Of a stretch of DNA of 64,000 bases, positions 40,773-51,621 are shown one piece after another (positions within the stretch are counted from its first letter, which is position 1; each line of letters starts with the position of its first letter). The DNA lies in NCBI GenBank assembly GCA_021234155.1, contig JAJEKV010000011.1, positions 10,209,712 to 10,273,711 on the forward strand, given 5' to 3'. Origin of the DNA: Isoetes taiwanensis (Eukaryota; Streptophyta; Lycopodiopsida; Isoetales; Isoetaceae). Below the pieces are notes generated by a model. The model was not told the origin of the DNA. It did no database searches and worked only from the letters and a program-made list of their open reading frames with translations. Position numbers and translations under genes: made by a program.

Positions 40773-42944
40773 ATGCCCAAGAGAAGTAAGAAGGATATCC
40801 CACTAAGCTCCATCGTAACAAGAAGAGGACCGGTGAGTCAATCTTTGGGCTCAAAATTGCATCAAGATTCAATTTCGTTTTCAGATTTGGGAGCAGATCT
40901 GGGGTCTAATTCTCAGATCCAGGAGGTTTTGATTCCATTTACCGATCTACACGGTAATCCAATTTCGTTTTTCAAATTGAAGGGAGATTCAATTTCGTTT
41001 TTCCAATTTCAAGAAACCCAAGAAGAGGCAGAGATGGCTGTTTTACCACCTATGGTATGGGGTTTACAGACAATGGGGATTCCAAAGTTTGATGATCTGG
41101 TGGATCGGGATCCTTTGAAGCATATTGTGAAGTTTGAGAGGTATTGCCAGCAATGTAAGTTCTGCATTTCTGCGATTACTTGCTTTGGTTTCATAGTTCT
41201 TTGCAAGATTCAGGTGGAGGAATGGGCACAAACTCAGCCGGATACCATGACATATCGGGAATTAAAGGAAGCTTTCATTGCTAATTATCAAAAGTTCATG
41301 GTAAGGATAAGACTATGGAAAGGTGGACCAATTTTACACAAAAAGGAAGATGAATCAATTAGAGAGTATAATCGAGAGGTACATTCTGCGGTTCTCAAAG
41401 CCGTGGTGCATTGGAAGATTGCAAGGAGTGATGAAATGGATATCCAATGGTATGTGAAGGGGCTGAAACGAGCTATTGCTCATAAGGTGAAGGCTAAACA
41501 GCCTACAACATTGCTAGAGGCACAAAAGTATGCTCTCAAGGCTGAAGATAAGCTGGGATACATTCATGAAGTTGCTGCTCCAGAGCATAAAATAGAGGAT
41601 ATTGCAGTTAAGATTTCTAAGCTCACAATTGGTGAGAAGCCAAGGGAGGTGCAGTTTATTACTTGTGAGTATTGTGGGTCTATTGGGCATTCTGATACTA
41701 CATGTAGATTGCTGAAATTCTGCTCAAGATGCCAAATAAAGGGCCATAATGATCAAGAATGTAGGGAGAAGAGATTCTTTGAGAGGGCCAATCCGGTATT
41801 TGCTGTTATGCAACAAGCACCACCTATTCCTATTCAACCAATGCAGGCAGCACCTATCATACCACAAGTTCCAATGATGCCACAAGCTTCAATTGCCCAA
41901 CAAGTTCCAATGGGTTCCACACCAATGGTGCAGCCAAAACAGGGATGGTATCCAAGTAAGGCTCATTTATATTGCAAGCTATGTGATAAATTCAAGCATG
42001 ATGAGACTACTTGTTGGAAAATCCATGGGAAACCAGAGTGGGCAACCAACAAGTATCCACCAAAGCAGCAAGTGTTTGAATCAGTACCTCTTCCTAATAA
42101 TGATGTTCGCATTCAAGATACAAAGTACATTGATAATCCTCAAGTTAAGGCTCTTATTGAGGAGCTTAAGAAGCAAGAGAAGGCAAAATCAGTAGTAAAT
42201 TGTGGATTTGTTGAGGTGGAGCATGACCCATTTCAGCAAGAAGAAGAGATTGGAGAAGTAAATGTAGTTACAAGATCACAAAAGGTGGTTCAAGAACCAA
42301 GAGTAGTGCCAATTGCGGAGAAGACTAAGACCTCTTTTCCAAAGGCTTTGAAGGAACAAGCTTTGAAGGTGTCAGCACCTAAGAAGGTGCAATTCAATGT
42401 GCTGCCCACAGAACAGTTTCAGTCTATAGAGGTAAATCAGCCCATAGTGATGCCTCCTATGGTGGATGAGGAAGTTCAAAATGAAGATGATGTGATCAGC
42501 CAAGTTTTGGCCACTAAAGTTACACTTACTTTGAAGCAATTGATGCATTATTCTCCAAATTTGTTGCAAGAGTTAGGGGGAAGAACAAAATCAGAAATTT
42601 CAGTCCAACAAATCATATCAAATGATACCGACAAGAGGAGAATGGAGCCACCAGCCCGGCAATCCAAGGATCCTGGGCCGTTTCTTTGTGATGTGAGTAT
42701 TAATGGATATCTAATCAAAGAGGCCAACATAGATACCGGCAGTGGAGTGAATGTAATGCCTTACCACATAATGCTTCAAGTTGGATTGAAAATGATGGAA
42801 CCGACCACTATGATGCTCAAAGCATTCAATCAAATGAAGATGCAGCCTATGGGAGTCATAAGAAATGTTTTATGCAAGGTTTATGAGGTGGAAGCAATCT
42901 TGGATTTCATGGTTTTGAAATTTCGAGAGAGTGTGCATCTTTGA
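40773..42944 (+). CDS. Gypsy Gag-protease
   Basis: A 723-residue open frame. The N-terminal 85 residues include repeated ISF-F phrases (DSISFSDLG, NPISFFKLKG, DSISFFQFQ). Residues about 85-270 form the Gag core (TYRELKEAFIANYQK ... ESIREYNREVHSAVLKA). Three CCHC knuckles start near residues 298 (CEYCGSIGHSDTTC), 317 (CSRCQIKGHNDQEC) and 401 (CKLCDKFKHDETTC). A Pro/Gln/Met-rich spacer lies between the second and third. The aspartic-protease site DTGSGVNVMP is at about residue 654. The frame ends at 42944 just after the protease, where a frameshift separates it from RT. Confidence 0.9.
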   Translation: MPKRSKKDIPLSSIVTRRGPVSQSLGSKLHQDSISFSDLGADLGSNSQIQEVLIPFTDLHGNPISFFKLKGDSISFFQFQETQEEAEMAVLPPMVWGLQTMGIPKFDDLVDRDPLKHIVKFERYCQQCKFCISAITCFGFIVLCKIQVEEWAQTQPDTMTYRELKEAFIANYQKFMVRIRLWKGGPILHKKEDESIREYNREVHSAVLKAVVHWKIARSDEMDIQWYVKGLKRAIAHKVKAKQPTTLLEAQKYALKAEDKLGYIHEVAAPEHKIEDIAVKISKLTIGEKPREVQFITCEYCGSIGHSDTTCRLLKFCSRCQIKGHNDQECREKRFFERANPVFAVMQQAPPIPIQPMQAAPIIPQVPMMPQASIAQQVPMGSTPMVQPKQGWYPSKAHLYCKLCDKFKHDETTCWKIHGKPEWATNKYPPKQQVFESVPLPNNDVRIQDTKYIDNPQVKALIEELKKQEKAKSVVNCGFVEVEHDPFQQEEEIGEVNVVTRSQKVVQEPRVVPIAEKTKTSFPKALKEQALKVSAPKKVQFNVLPTEQFQSIEVNQPIVMPPMVDEEVQNEDDVISQVLATKVTLTLKQLMHYSPNLLQELGGRTKSEISVQQIISNDTDKRRMEPPARQSKDPGPFLCDVSINGYLIKEANIDTGSGVNVMPYHIMLQVGLKMMEPTTMMLKAFNQMKMQPMGVIRNVLCKVYEVEAILDFMVLKFRESVHL

Positions 42945-43144
42945 AACTTATACTTTGTTCTTTGAGTCGTACATGGTTAGATCTTGGTACAAATTTGAGA
43001 CTTCATGGAGGAAGCGTGAAATGAACATCTTTCAAGGGGAACACAAAGTTACTATAGATCATCCTCTGAAATCAGCAAAAGGTACCTTTCTTTGCAATCC
43101 TTCTTTGAGCAGCCCGATGATTAGAAATCAGCAAAGAGAATGCT

Positions 43145-44344
43145 ATGGTGTCAGGGCAGCAAGGTCTTAGTTGTTTTCATGTCTTGGAAGTGGGTGACAG
43201 GGAAGATAAGACTTTGTACAAGTGGTTAAAAGGTACCCAAATTTCAGAAATATGTCATTTACAGCAGCAAGTTGCAGATAAGTATATCCAAAGACTTGAA
43301 AGTATTGGTGAAGGTGAGTTACAAGAGACTCTTGTAAACATGAAGGAGGAGTCCATTCAAAGACCCATTGATGACACTTTATTTCAGCAAGGTATTGATC
43401 TAGATCAAGTAGAGATGCTGATTTTGACATCAAGCATCGATGGGGTAAACAGAAATCAGCCCACTATACAAGTACAAGAAGCTTGGTGGCATGCGCACAT
43501 TCTGGAGGATGAGGTAAATCAGATCAGTCCATATTCACCACAGTCATTACAGTCACCACATGCACCAAATTCATCACAATCATCACATCCACCACATCCA
43601 TTACAGTCACCACATTCATCACTATCACCACATTCATCACTGTCACCACAATCACCACATTCACCACATTCGTCACCACACTCACCACATTCATTACAGT
43701 CACCACATTCAGTCAAGAACATCAATATTTCTCAAGGCAATCAAGAAGAATTGGTTACTATTGGAGGCGATCTTACTCAAGAGGAGGAACGCGATTTGAT
43801 ATCTTTATTAAGAGAATTCAGGGATGTTTTGGCAAGAAATTACAAAGAATTGAAAGGCATTCCACCAGAGGTTGTGGTGCATACCATAGATTTGAAACAA
43901 GGATCAAAACCAGTCCAACAAGCTCAAAGGAGAATGAGTCCAGCAATAGAGGAGCAAGTCAAGGTTGAAGTCATGAAGCTTTTGGAGGCAGGATTTATTG
44001 TACCAGTGCCAAATTCAGATTGGATCAGTTCTATTGTACCAGTGAGAAAGCCAAATAACTCAATCCGAGTATGCATTGATTACAGGGACCTCAACAAAGC
44101 TACCAAAAGAGATCATTTTCCTACACCATTCATAGACACTTTGTTGGATATTGTTGCAGGAAATCAGGCCTATTCTTTCTTGGATGGTTACTCAGGATAT
44201 AATCAGATCCAAATCTATCCACCACATCAAGCGATGACGGCTTTTCGAACACCTTTTGGCATCTATGCTTACAAGGTATTACCTTTTGGCCTTACAAATG
44301 CTCCAGCCACATTTCAAATGAGCTATGACATATGCTTTTCATGA
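43145..44344 (+). pseudogene. Gypsy reverse transcriptase, N-terminal part
   Basis: A 399-codon frame. Residues 120-195 are a Ser-Pro-His/Gln low-complexity linker encoded by CACCA/TCA repeats. RT follows: FRDVLARNYKELKGIPPEVV, IRVCIDYRDLNKATKRDHFP, YSFLDGYSGYNQIQIYPP and FGLTNAPATFQ. The frame breaks at 44344 just before the catalytic box, which continues in another frame as FIDDLTVFS near 44370. The missing start and frameshifts mean it was expressed only as part of a longer polyprotein. Confidence 0.85.
43528..43715 (+). repeat. CACCA/TCA-rich coding repeat in the gypsy pol frame
   Basis: About 190 bp of TCACCACA, TCATTACAG and TCATCACTA units encoding SPH, SPQ and SLQ tripeptides. The same repeat wording makes up the start of the element's LTRs. 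Confidence 0.9.
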
Positions 44345-45179
44345 TATTTTAGACTTTTTGAGAGTCTTTATAGATGACTTAACAGTATTTTCTAATCCAA
44401 GAAAGGATCACTTGGATCATCTCGGAAAAAGTTCTTGAAAGATGCGGCTGTATGGTATAAGTTTGAATCACGCTAAGTGTATTTTCTTCACTAGAGGAGG
44501 AAAACTATTGGGCAATTATGTTTCAGAAAAGGGATTACAAGTGGATCATGGTAAGATTGCAGCCTTGGAGAAGGTCAAACCACCTACAAATGTATCCCAA
44601 GTGAGAAGCTTATATGGCCAACTCAGTTTTAGTAGGAGGTATTTGCACAATTTTGCTAAAATAACCCAGCCACTTGTGGATTGTATGAAGCAAGGGCAGA
44701 ATTTTAGATGGAAGGAGGATGCTCAAGAAGCATTTGAATGGTGCCTTGGACAATTGAAAGAGAGAACTTTGCTGATTCCTCCAAGACTGAGTGAGCCTTT
44801 TCATTTATTCTTTACTATTTGGGAGCAAGCTTTGGCTGTCACACTATGTCAGAAAAATCAGCAAAAGCATTATGATGTGAATTACTATGCTAGCAGGTTG
44901 TTAACTCCACAAGAGCAGAAATGGACTCATATGGAGCATCTTGGGTTGGCATTGAAGTGGGCCTTGAACAAATTTAGACATTATCTTCTTCCTTCACAAT
45001 GGAATTCAGCAAATGTACAGTATGTTTACATTCATATGGATGTGAACCCATTGCCATGCATTTACAACAAGACTGTCCAAGATCCTAAGTTTACAAGATG
45101 GGCTCTTATCATACAAGAATTTGAGTTGAAGTATGTTAAGATGGCTCAAGGAGCTCATAATCCAAGTGCCTTTGAGTAG
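44345..45179 (+). pseudogene. Gypsy RT C-terminus and RNase H
   Basis: After the FIDD box, the frame from 44442 reads AKCIFFTRGGKLLGNYVSEKG and VRSLYGQLSFSRRYLHNFAK (RT thumb), then FRWKEDAQEAFEWC and the RNase H-like stretch VNYYASRLLTPQEQKWTHME, ending at a TAG (45177). A frameshift near 44430 separates it from the RT core. Confidence 0.8.
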
Positions 45180-45230
45180 TGGTGCTGAAATAGAAGAGGA
45201 AACAGACCAGCAAGTAGCATTTCAGGGATA

Positions 45231-46600
45231 ATGGAGTATTCTGAGGGTTCATTGAGACCGTGGATCTTTGTATGCCAATATATACGGTATTTACAAGATC
45301 GGACTTATCCTTCATCATTTTCAAAGCACCAAAAGCATGCTCTTAGAGTGCAAGCAGCTGGTTATGTGGTGCATGAAGCTATTCTTTATAAGAGGACTAT
45401 GGAAGGTCTCTTATTAAGGTGTGTTGCTGGTCAGCAAACTCATGATTTGTTGCAGCAAGCACATGATTGTCGAGGGCATTTGCAGCCGGAACCACAGCTA
45501 GGAAGATCCTTCATTGGGGATATTATTGGCCAACTCTTTACAAGGATACTAGAGACTTTGTTAGCAAATGTGAGAAGTGTCAAAGGCATAAACAATTGAC
45601 AGGCCACAATAATATGCCATTCCATCCTATTTTGAGTGTTGGTCCATTTCATATGTGGGGATTGGATTACATTGGGCCTATCAATCCTCCATCTTCCAAA
45701 GGTCATAAGTATATCTTGGCAGCCACATGTATGTTTACAAAGTGGGTAGAAGCAATTCGATAAAAGCATGCTTTCTGAAAAATACCACGATAAGCTTTCT
45801 TTATCATAATTTGATTTCTCGGTTTGGTGTTCCAACCATTCTTTTTGTCCGATCGGGAAGTCATTTCATGGGAAAAGTAGTAGCTCGGTTAACGAAAAAG
45901 ATTGGTGTTCAACATGTGCAAGCTTACGCTTATTATCCACAGGGGCAATGGGCAAGGCGAGTCTACTAACAAAATTCTGAAAGCTATCTTGGCCAAAACA
46001 AGTGAAGGATAATCAAAGAAATTGGCATGAAGCCTTGACAGGTGCCTTATGGAGTTTTGGTGTACTTACAAGTTGGCTCACAGAGTTTACACCATTTGAA
46101 TTGGTTTATGGAGTGCAGGCTGTGATGCCTATTCATTTGGACATTCCTTTGTGTTCATTTGTAGAGCTCCCTTATTATGAGAATTTAGGAGAAGTTCCAA
46201 CTCCAAATCAAGTGCATAATAGGATGGATGATTTCTTTGCAATTGGAAGAGATGAGACAAGAAGCGGCGGAGACTTCAATATGAGGCATAAGCAAAGTAA
46301 AACTTATCAAAGACAAGTTCTGAGTTGTCAATCCATTTGAGGAAGGGCAATTGGTGTTGTGCAGGACCACTAAGAAGCATCTATCCAAATTTCAAAGCCC
46401 ATGGGAAGGCCATTTCGATTGATAAAGAGGTACCCGGTGGGGCTTTCTACTTGATGACTCCAGCGGGGAATTGTTGCCTAATCCCGAAAATGGCAAGGAT
46501 CTCAGGCCTTATTTTGAAAGAGAAGTGCTATTCTAAAGGGATTCAGATTGTGCATAGCTCCAATTCTGAGAGAATTTGTGGAGAACTTTTTTAGGTTCTG
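45231..46600 (+). pseudogene. Gypsy integrase relic
   Basis: Frames shift through the linker (QAAGYVVHEAILYKR), the HHCC finger (HDCRGH ... CEKCQRHK), the core (GLDYIGPINPPSSKGHKYIL; FGVPTILFVRSGSHFMGK) and the C-terminal part (VPGGAFYLMTPAG near 46430). In the core the second catalytic Asp region reads FVRSGSHF, lacking the normal Asp. A +1 shift follows YYPQGQ near 45950. This integrase is inactive. Confidence 0.8.
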
Positions 46601-46932
46601 ACCAGGTCGTTTTTCTGTAAAAAACAGATGGTGACAGTTCCATAATAGACAATCTATCCTACATCAAAAGATGCATTTTATTGAAAATCCAATGAGCTAT
46701 GGTGCAGGTCAAGCGGAGGTCGGAACTCAAGATATCAGCTTTCAAAGTTTGCCCGCGATTCTGAGAGGCTCTGTTTTAGTCACCGCATTTTGGACCCGGT
46801 TGTTTGTATCGGTCATTTGGATTTGAGGAGGGTATTTTCTTTCTAAACATACATGTAAATGTGTCATTTGGGGACATGTCCCAAGGACCATATGAGTTTG
46901 TTTTGTTGTGGGTTCTCCGCCGAGAGTGTACA

Positions 46933-46951
46933 TTTTCCCACCGTGGTCGCC
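46933..46951 (-). other. Inverted copy of the gypsy primer binding site next to the 3' LTR
   Basis: TTTTCCCACCGTGGTCGCC is the exact reverse complement of 40595-40613. It ends three bases before the 3' LTR (46955), mirroring the three-base gap between 5' LTR and primer site. A purine tract normally occupies this place. Confidence 0.95.
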
Positions 46952-46954
46952 CTT

Positions 46955-47308
46955 TGTTGGGGTGGTCACCACTCACCACTCACCATTCACCACATTCGTC
47001 ACCACTCACCACTCACCACACTTGTCACCACTCACCACACTCATCATATACCGTATATAGAGTGATATCTGGCATGCAGCGTCTTGGGGATATTTACTGC
47101 ATTATGCATTGTGGAGCCATTATGAACTGTATTATCTGGCGAGAGAGAGAGAGAACAAAGGGACCGGTGTATTGAGAGAGCATTTTTGCTTGATCTAGCT
47201 ATGGAGATGATGATTCTTTGTGTTGTGCATTGCCTTGTTCTGATAGATTGAGCTTGTATTGTTGGGGTTTTTCATCCTTCTTGCAAGGTTAGAGTTCAGG
47301 CTCTAACA
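46955..47308 (+). repeat. Gypsy 3' LTR
   Basis: 354 bp. Identical to the 5' LTR over about the first 100 bp, with small indels afterwards. Confidence 0.95.
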
Positions 47309-47313
47309 ATTGG

Positions 47314-48240
47314 TTTGAAAGTTTCAGACCTACCTCTTCCAATCACATTGTTCAAATCGGCGACAATAGTGAGCATCAAATCTGCGGAATGGGTGACATT
47401 CAAGTACCCACAAGTCTTGGTAATTTCACTCTAAAAGGGGTAATGTATGCTCCTACTTTGCGTAAAGATCTGATTTCTCTTGCACGTCTTACTGATATGG
47501 GCACAATAGTTTCCTTTGATAGTGATGATTTTGCATTGTTACAACAAAGTTACGGGGAAAGAGCCTTGCTTTCGTGCTATTAAATCTGGGGTAATCTCTA
47601 CCATTTGGGCCAAGAATATGCTGACCAAGTTGTTCTTGTAGCTGCTGATAATGGCACCTGTGATCTATGGCATAAGAGGCTTGGACACATCAGTCTTAAA
47701 GCACTCAATCAGCTGCCCCAACTTGTAGACGGTTTTGATCTTCATCAGCACCCTACTCTTGCAAGTTGTGAGGCTTGTGCATTAGGCAAACAACACCGCT
47801 GATCTTTTACTCTTATTGGATCTCGTTACTCTTTGCTCTTCTTGAACTAGTACACCGCGGATCTTTGTGGGTCCAACTCATGTTCTTTCCCTCTCGGGTG
47901 CTTATTATTTTCTGACATTCATTGATGATTTGAGCAGGAAAACATGGGTCTATTTCTTGAAGCGGAAATCTGATGCATTTGCCCATTTTCAAGAATGGAA
48001 AGCACTTGTTGAGAATCAAGTAGCCCATCAGTTAAGAAGCTCGGATCGATAATGGTGGAGAATTTACCGATCAAGCATTCAATCATTTTGTGCTGATCAT
48101 GGTATTGAGCCAACTTACCGAGCCTCATACTCCACAACATAATGGCGTTCTTTGAGCGGAAGAATCGCGACATTGTTGACATGGCACGTTGCTTGCTCGC
48201 TCAATCCTCGGCACCCCATTCAATTTTGGGCTGAAGCGGT
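47314..48240 (+). pseudogene. Copia protease end and integrase relic
   Basis: It reads GNFTLKGVMYAPTLRKDLIS (end of protease), LWHKRLGHISLKAL and SCEACALGKQHR (the HHCC finger), FLTFIDDLSRKTWVYFLKRK (core) and, after a shift near 48045, the DNGGEFTD box. Many frameshifts from 47580 on. Confidence 0.8.
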
Positions 48241-50554
48241 AAAGGTACTCGGTTTACCTACTCAATAGATTGCCCAATATTCTTTGTAAAAATCAGGACT
48301 CTGAACAAGCTTTCACGGCATAAAGCCAAATTTGTCTCGCTTAGCGTGTCTTTGGATGTCTTTGCCTTTATGCTTATTCCCAAAGCTAACCGCAAGAAAC
48401 TTGAGCATACCAGCAAAGAAAATGATTTTTGTGGGTTTCTCACGACCAAAGGCAAGCATGGTTATAGGCTGATTGATCCGGATACCACGAAGCTTTGTGT
48501 TAGTCGCGATGTTCTTTTCATGAAGATGTTTTACGGCATTTCAGCAAGGTTCAAAAACTCCTAATGTGGAATTTCTTGATATCTCTGCATGGATAACAGA
48601 TGACGCCATAGCTTCTAATCCATCGGACTTAGTTTTACGATATTCTAGCACTGCGGCGGTTCCGGCACTGCGGCCGGTCCCAAAGCCTGCGGTGCTTACA
48701 TAACCCCCATTTCACGATCCGCGCAGCGGATCGACACATCAATCGGGGAGGAGATCTTGACCCATCTGATCCAGGAGGTGATTTTGATCATCCTGATCAA
48801 GGAGAAGTTGACGAAGAACTTGGTCGAGGTAAAAGGAAACGTTTTCCTCCTCAAAGGTTTGCTTTCTATGCTGAAATTATGCCCAGCATTATGGAGTTTT
48901 GTGGTGCTGCTATTATCAGTGAACCTACCAGCTATCGTGAAGCTATTTCATGTGCTGCTGCACCTCATTGGCAGCAGGCAATGGACCACGAAATGGATTC
49001 TATTGTTCAAAATGGCACTTAGGATTTGGTTCCTCTTCCTCATGATCGAAGGTTGTTGGTAACAAATGGGTCTACAAATGCAAGCTCCATCCCGATGGCA
49101 CCATCAGCGTGACTACAAAGCACGCTTTGGTTGCACCGGGGGTTTCAGCCAGCAATATGGCATTGATTACTTGGAAACATTTTCTCCAGTGGTCAAAATG
49201 ATGAGCATTCGCATTCTTCTTGCATTTGCTGCCCATTATAATCTTGAGGTTCATCAAACAGATGTCAAGACAGCATTTCTTAATGGCAAACTTGATGAAG
49301 AAATATATATGAAGCAACCTCGGGGTTATGTCAAAGCTAGTCTTTGAGCATTTAGTATGCAAATTGACGAAGGCACTTTATGGGTTAAAGCAAGCATCAC
49401 GTGCTTGGTACAAGACCATAGATTCTTTCTTCAAAGACCAAAGGATTCCACCCTATTGAGGCTGATTCTAATGTCTACATCCATCCGTCGTCAAGGCAAG
49501 TTCTTACTCATCATTGCTTTGTATGTGGATGATTCCTTGCTCATAGGCAACAATAATGAGCACATTGCTGAATTCAAGACAAGGCTTGCTGCTAAGTTTC
49601 CAATGGTAGACTTGGGTGAAGCTCGCTATTGTTTGGGTTTGCAAATAGCAAAAGACCGGAAAAATGGGATTCTTCATATCTCTCAAAAGAAGTACATTGA
49701 AGAAATGCTTGAGCGCTTTGGCATGGCTGATTGCAATCCATCTAAAGTTCCTATGAATCCGTACTCTTCTCACTAAGAAAGATTGTCCACAATCGATCTT
49801 TGAGCGACGCCTTTCTATGGCAAAGTTCCATTTCGGCAATTGATTGGCGACCTCATATATTGCATGGTTTGCACGGACCCGATATTGCATTTCTTTGTTA
49901 TAGCTCTCGGCCAATTTTCAGCAGATCCAGGTCATAAGCATTGGGAAATGGCCAAGCACATTCTCCGCTACTTAAAGGGTACTGCCGATTATGGCCTTAC
50001 ATATCGCAGCAATAGTGATGCTTTTTCATTGCTGACATATAGCGATTCCTCACTTAGCGATGTGATAGTCAACTCCAGGTCCACATCCGGCATTTGTTTT
50101 CTGCTTGCCAATGCTGCCATTGCTTGGATCAGCAAGAAACAGGGGCATGTATCTCTTTCATCCATTGAAGGTATGTTTGCAAAATCTACAAAGGCAGAGT
50201 GAGATCATTAGTTTCAAGGACTTTCTTGCCGACATTGGGCAACGCACTCCTGGACCAGCAAGGATGCTCGTGGATAACAACGGTGGCATTGATTGGTGCT
50301 CCTCTGAAGTTCGACATGCAAAATCTAAGCATGTTCCCAAGCATTATCATTTTGTAAGGGACCTTGTGGCTGATAAGCAGGTTCAGATTGAGCATGTTCC
50401 TACACGGGACAATACTGCAGATCTCTTGACTAAGCCTTTGGCTCGTGAGCTCTTTGAGCGACATCGACTTGGTATTGGTCTTGATAGATTCCAGATCTCA
50501 TCTCCGGGAGGAGGAGGTTGAGCATGGAGATGGTGACCTCTCATCAAGGAGGAG
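48241..50554 (+). pseudogene. Copia reverse transcriptase and RNase H relic
   Basis: After a poorly conserved linker, RT reads FSQQYGIDYLETFSPVVKMM and TDVKTAFLNGKLDEEIYMKQ (49160-49330), then LYVDDSLLIGNNNEH (49520s) with the YVDD box. RNase H reads GHKHWEMAKHILRYLKGTAD, then SRSTSGICFLL and HVPTRDNTADLLTKPLA at 50400-50440. Stops at 49346, 49774 and elsewhere. A dead copy. Confidence 0.85.
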
Positions 50555-50894
50555 TGTCGAGATATATGACATCGAGATCACCATCTTGCTGCTGGCAAAG
50601 ATCGGCTTTTCGGCCGAGGTCTTGACTACTATGTGCTGAATCAGCACTTCATCAGCACCTACACCAGCCCACCCACTTGCCTTAATTAGCTACGGCACCG
50701 ACTTGCCTTAATTAGTTACGGCATAATTAGGTGTGGTTGGTAACGGGAGCAGTTATTATCTACTGCCCCTTTTTATATCTTGTATTCATACATACGTTTA
50801 ATATACAATTCCAATTTGTCTTTGTTTTGGGAGCTTGCGCTCTCGGATATCGGTGTGCATCCCCTTCTCTCCCTTTCTTGGTGCGACCTTGACA
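50555..50894 (+). repeat. Copia 3' LTR
   Basis: 340 bp, TG...CA, preceded by the purine tract AAGGAGGAG. The block 50594-50623 contains GGCTTTTCGGCC and differs completely from the 5' LTR. Confidence 0.95.
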
Positions 50895-51621
50895 TAATGT
50901 GCTTATTGTTAACTTATGGCCAAGAAAGGGAACAAAACCATCCCTTCAAACAAGTGGCATTTCTAAAAGTAAGTTTTATTATTGAATATTTTTATTTCAT
51001 ACAACAATGGATGTTAAAGCTATATGGTAACAACCTTATGAATCTTTTGTGATGCGGTCTTTTCAGACGATAGTTTCTCATGTGCCAAAGCTTCATTGAA
51101 ACATTTCTTTACACCTGGAAGTATATTGTTGCGAGTCAATCAGCATCAGGTAGAACGTTCATTGAGAAATCAATTGACTTCATGAAATTCATCATCGAGA
51201 ACATGAGTCCTGAAGGTTTGATATTAGATGTATTTAGTGGAATAGGTTCTACATTAGTTTCATTTGCTATTTTGTCTCGACAATGATAAGGCACTTGTTG
51301 AGCATGTGAGATTTACTCGTTTATCAAAACTTCAAAAAGTGTCCCATACCACAATGGAGAAGCACAGTATATCTTTGGAGGAAGAATTTGAGGACGAAAT
51401 GCCTCAAGAAGATGAGGAACCTGCTTAGTAAGTGTATATAAGTGGTTTTTTTCTTTTTATTGTAATAATAGTTAACTATGGTTATTAGCTAATTATTATA
51501 GTGTTCTTCTTGTCTATGCCGAATCTATGGCTCGCTTTTTAGTTGAATCAAAAACTCAAAAAATAAAAGATAAGAGGCGCAAACGATGTTTCCTTGTAGA
51601 TGATGAATGTGAGCAAGGTTA
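50895..51621 (+). pseudogene. Amino-methyltransferase-like gene, 3' part
   Basis: Coding continues from the copia target site as CLLLTYGQEREQNHPFKQVA, with a donor GTAAGT at 50970. After an acceptor (TTTTCAG, 51066) the frame reads KSIDFMKFIIENMSPEGLIL then DVFSGIGSTLVSFAILSRQ: the SAM-binding FxGxG motif, here FSGIG. A small break follows, then DKALVEHVRFTRLSK. Acidic text EEEFEDEMPQEDEEPA runs into a donor GTAAGTG (51429). After an acceptor TTATAG (51501) a last exon encodes a basic tail (KDKRRKRCFLVDDECEQG) ending at TAA 51621. DPPY-like before FxGxG is the beta-class order for amino-methyltransferases acting on DNA or RNA. Target unknown. Confidence 0.55.

Larger units (their letters stand above)
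40226..47313 (+). mobile_element. Ty3/gypsy retrotransposon nested in copia
   Basis: LTRs 40231-40590 and 46955-47308 begin TGTTGGGG and end CTCTAACA. The target duplication ATTGG is exact (40226-40230, 47309-47313). The primer site TGGCGACCACGGTGGGAA begins three bases after the left LTR and resembles the complement of a plant tRNA-Arg 3' end (from memory, one mismatch). Order: Gag with three zinc knuckles, protease, RT, RNase H, integrase; no chromodomain. The integrase wording (GLDYIGPINPPSSKGHKYIL) suggests the Tat-like/non-chromovirus side. The RT-to-integrase region has several frameshifts. There is no purine tract before the 3' LTR; instead there is an inverted copy of the primer site. 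Confidence 0.95.
38814..50899 (+). mobile_element. Ty1/copia retrotransposon, interrupted by a gypsy element
   Basis: LTRs 38819-39159 and 50555-50894 both begin TGTCGAG and end TTGACA. The target duplication TAATG is exact (38814-38818, 50895-50899). The primer site TGGTATCAGAGCA follows the left LTR directly; a purine tract AAGGAGGAG precedes the right LTR. Internal order is Gag, protease, integrase, reverse transcriptase, RNase H, the copia order. The gypsy element at 40226-47313 lies in the protease region. Removing it gives about 5 kb, a normal copia length. The coding sequence after the nested insertion is broken by many frameshifts. Confidence 0.95.

Noticed and set aside
43524-43725. 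Cys/Gly/Asp- and Val-rich minus-strand ORFs
   Set aside because: They are antisense shadows of the CACCA coding repeat in the gypsy pol frame.
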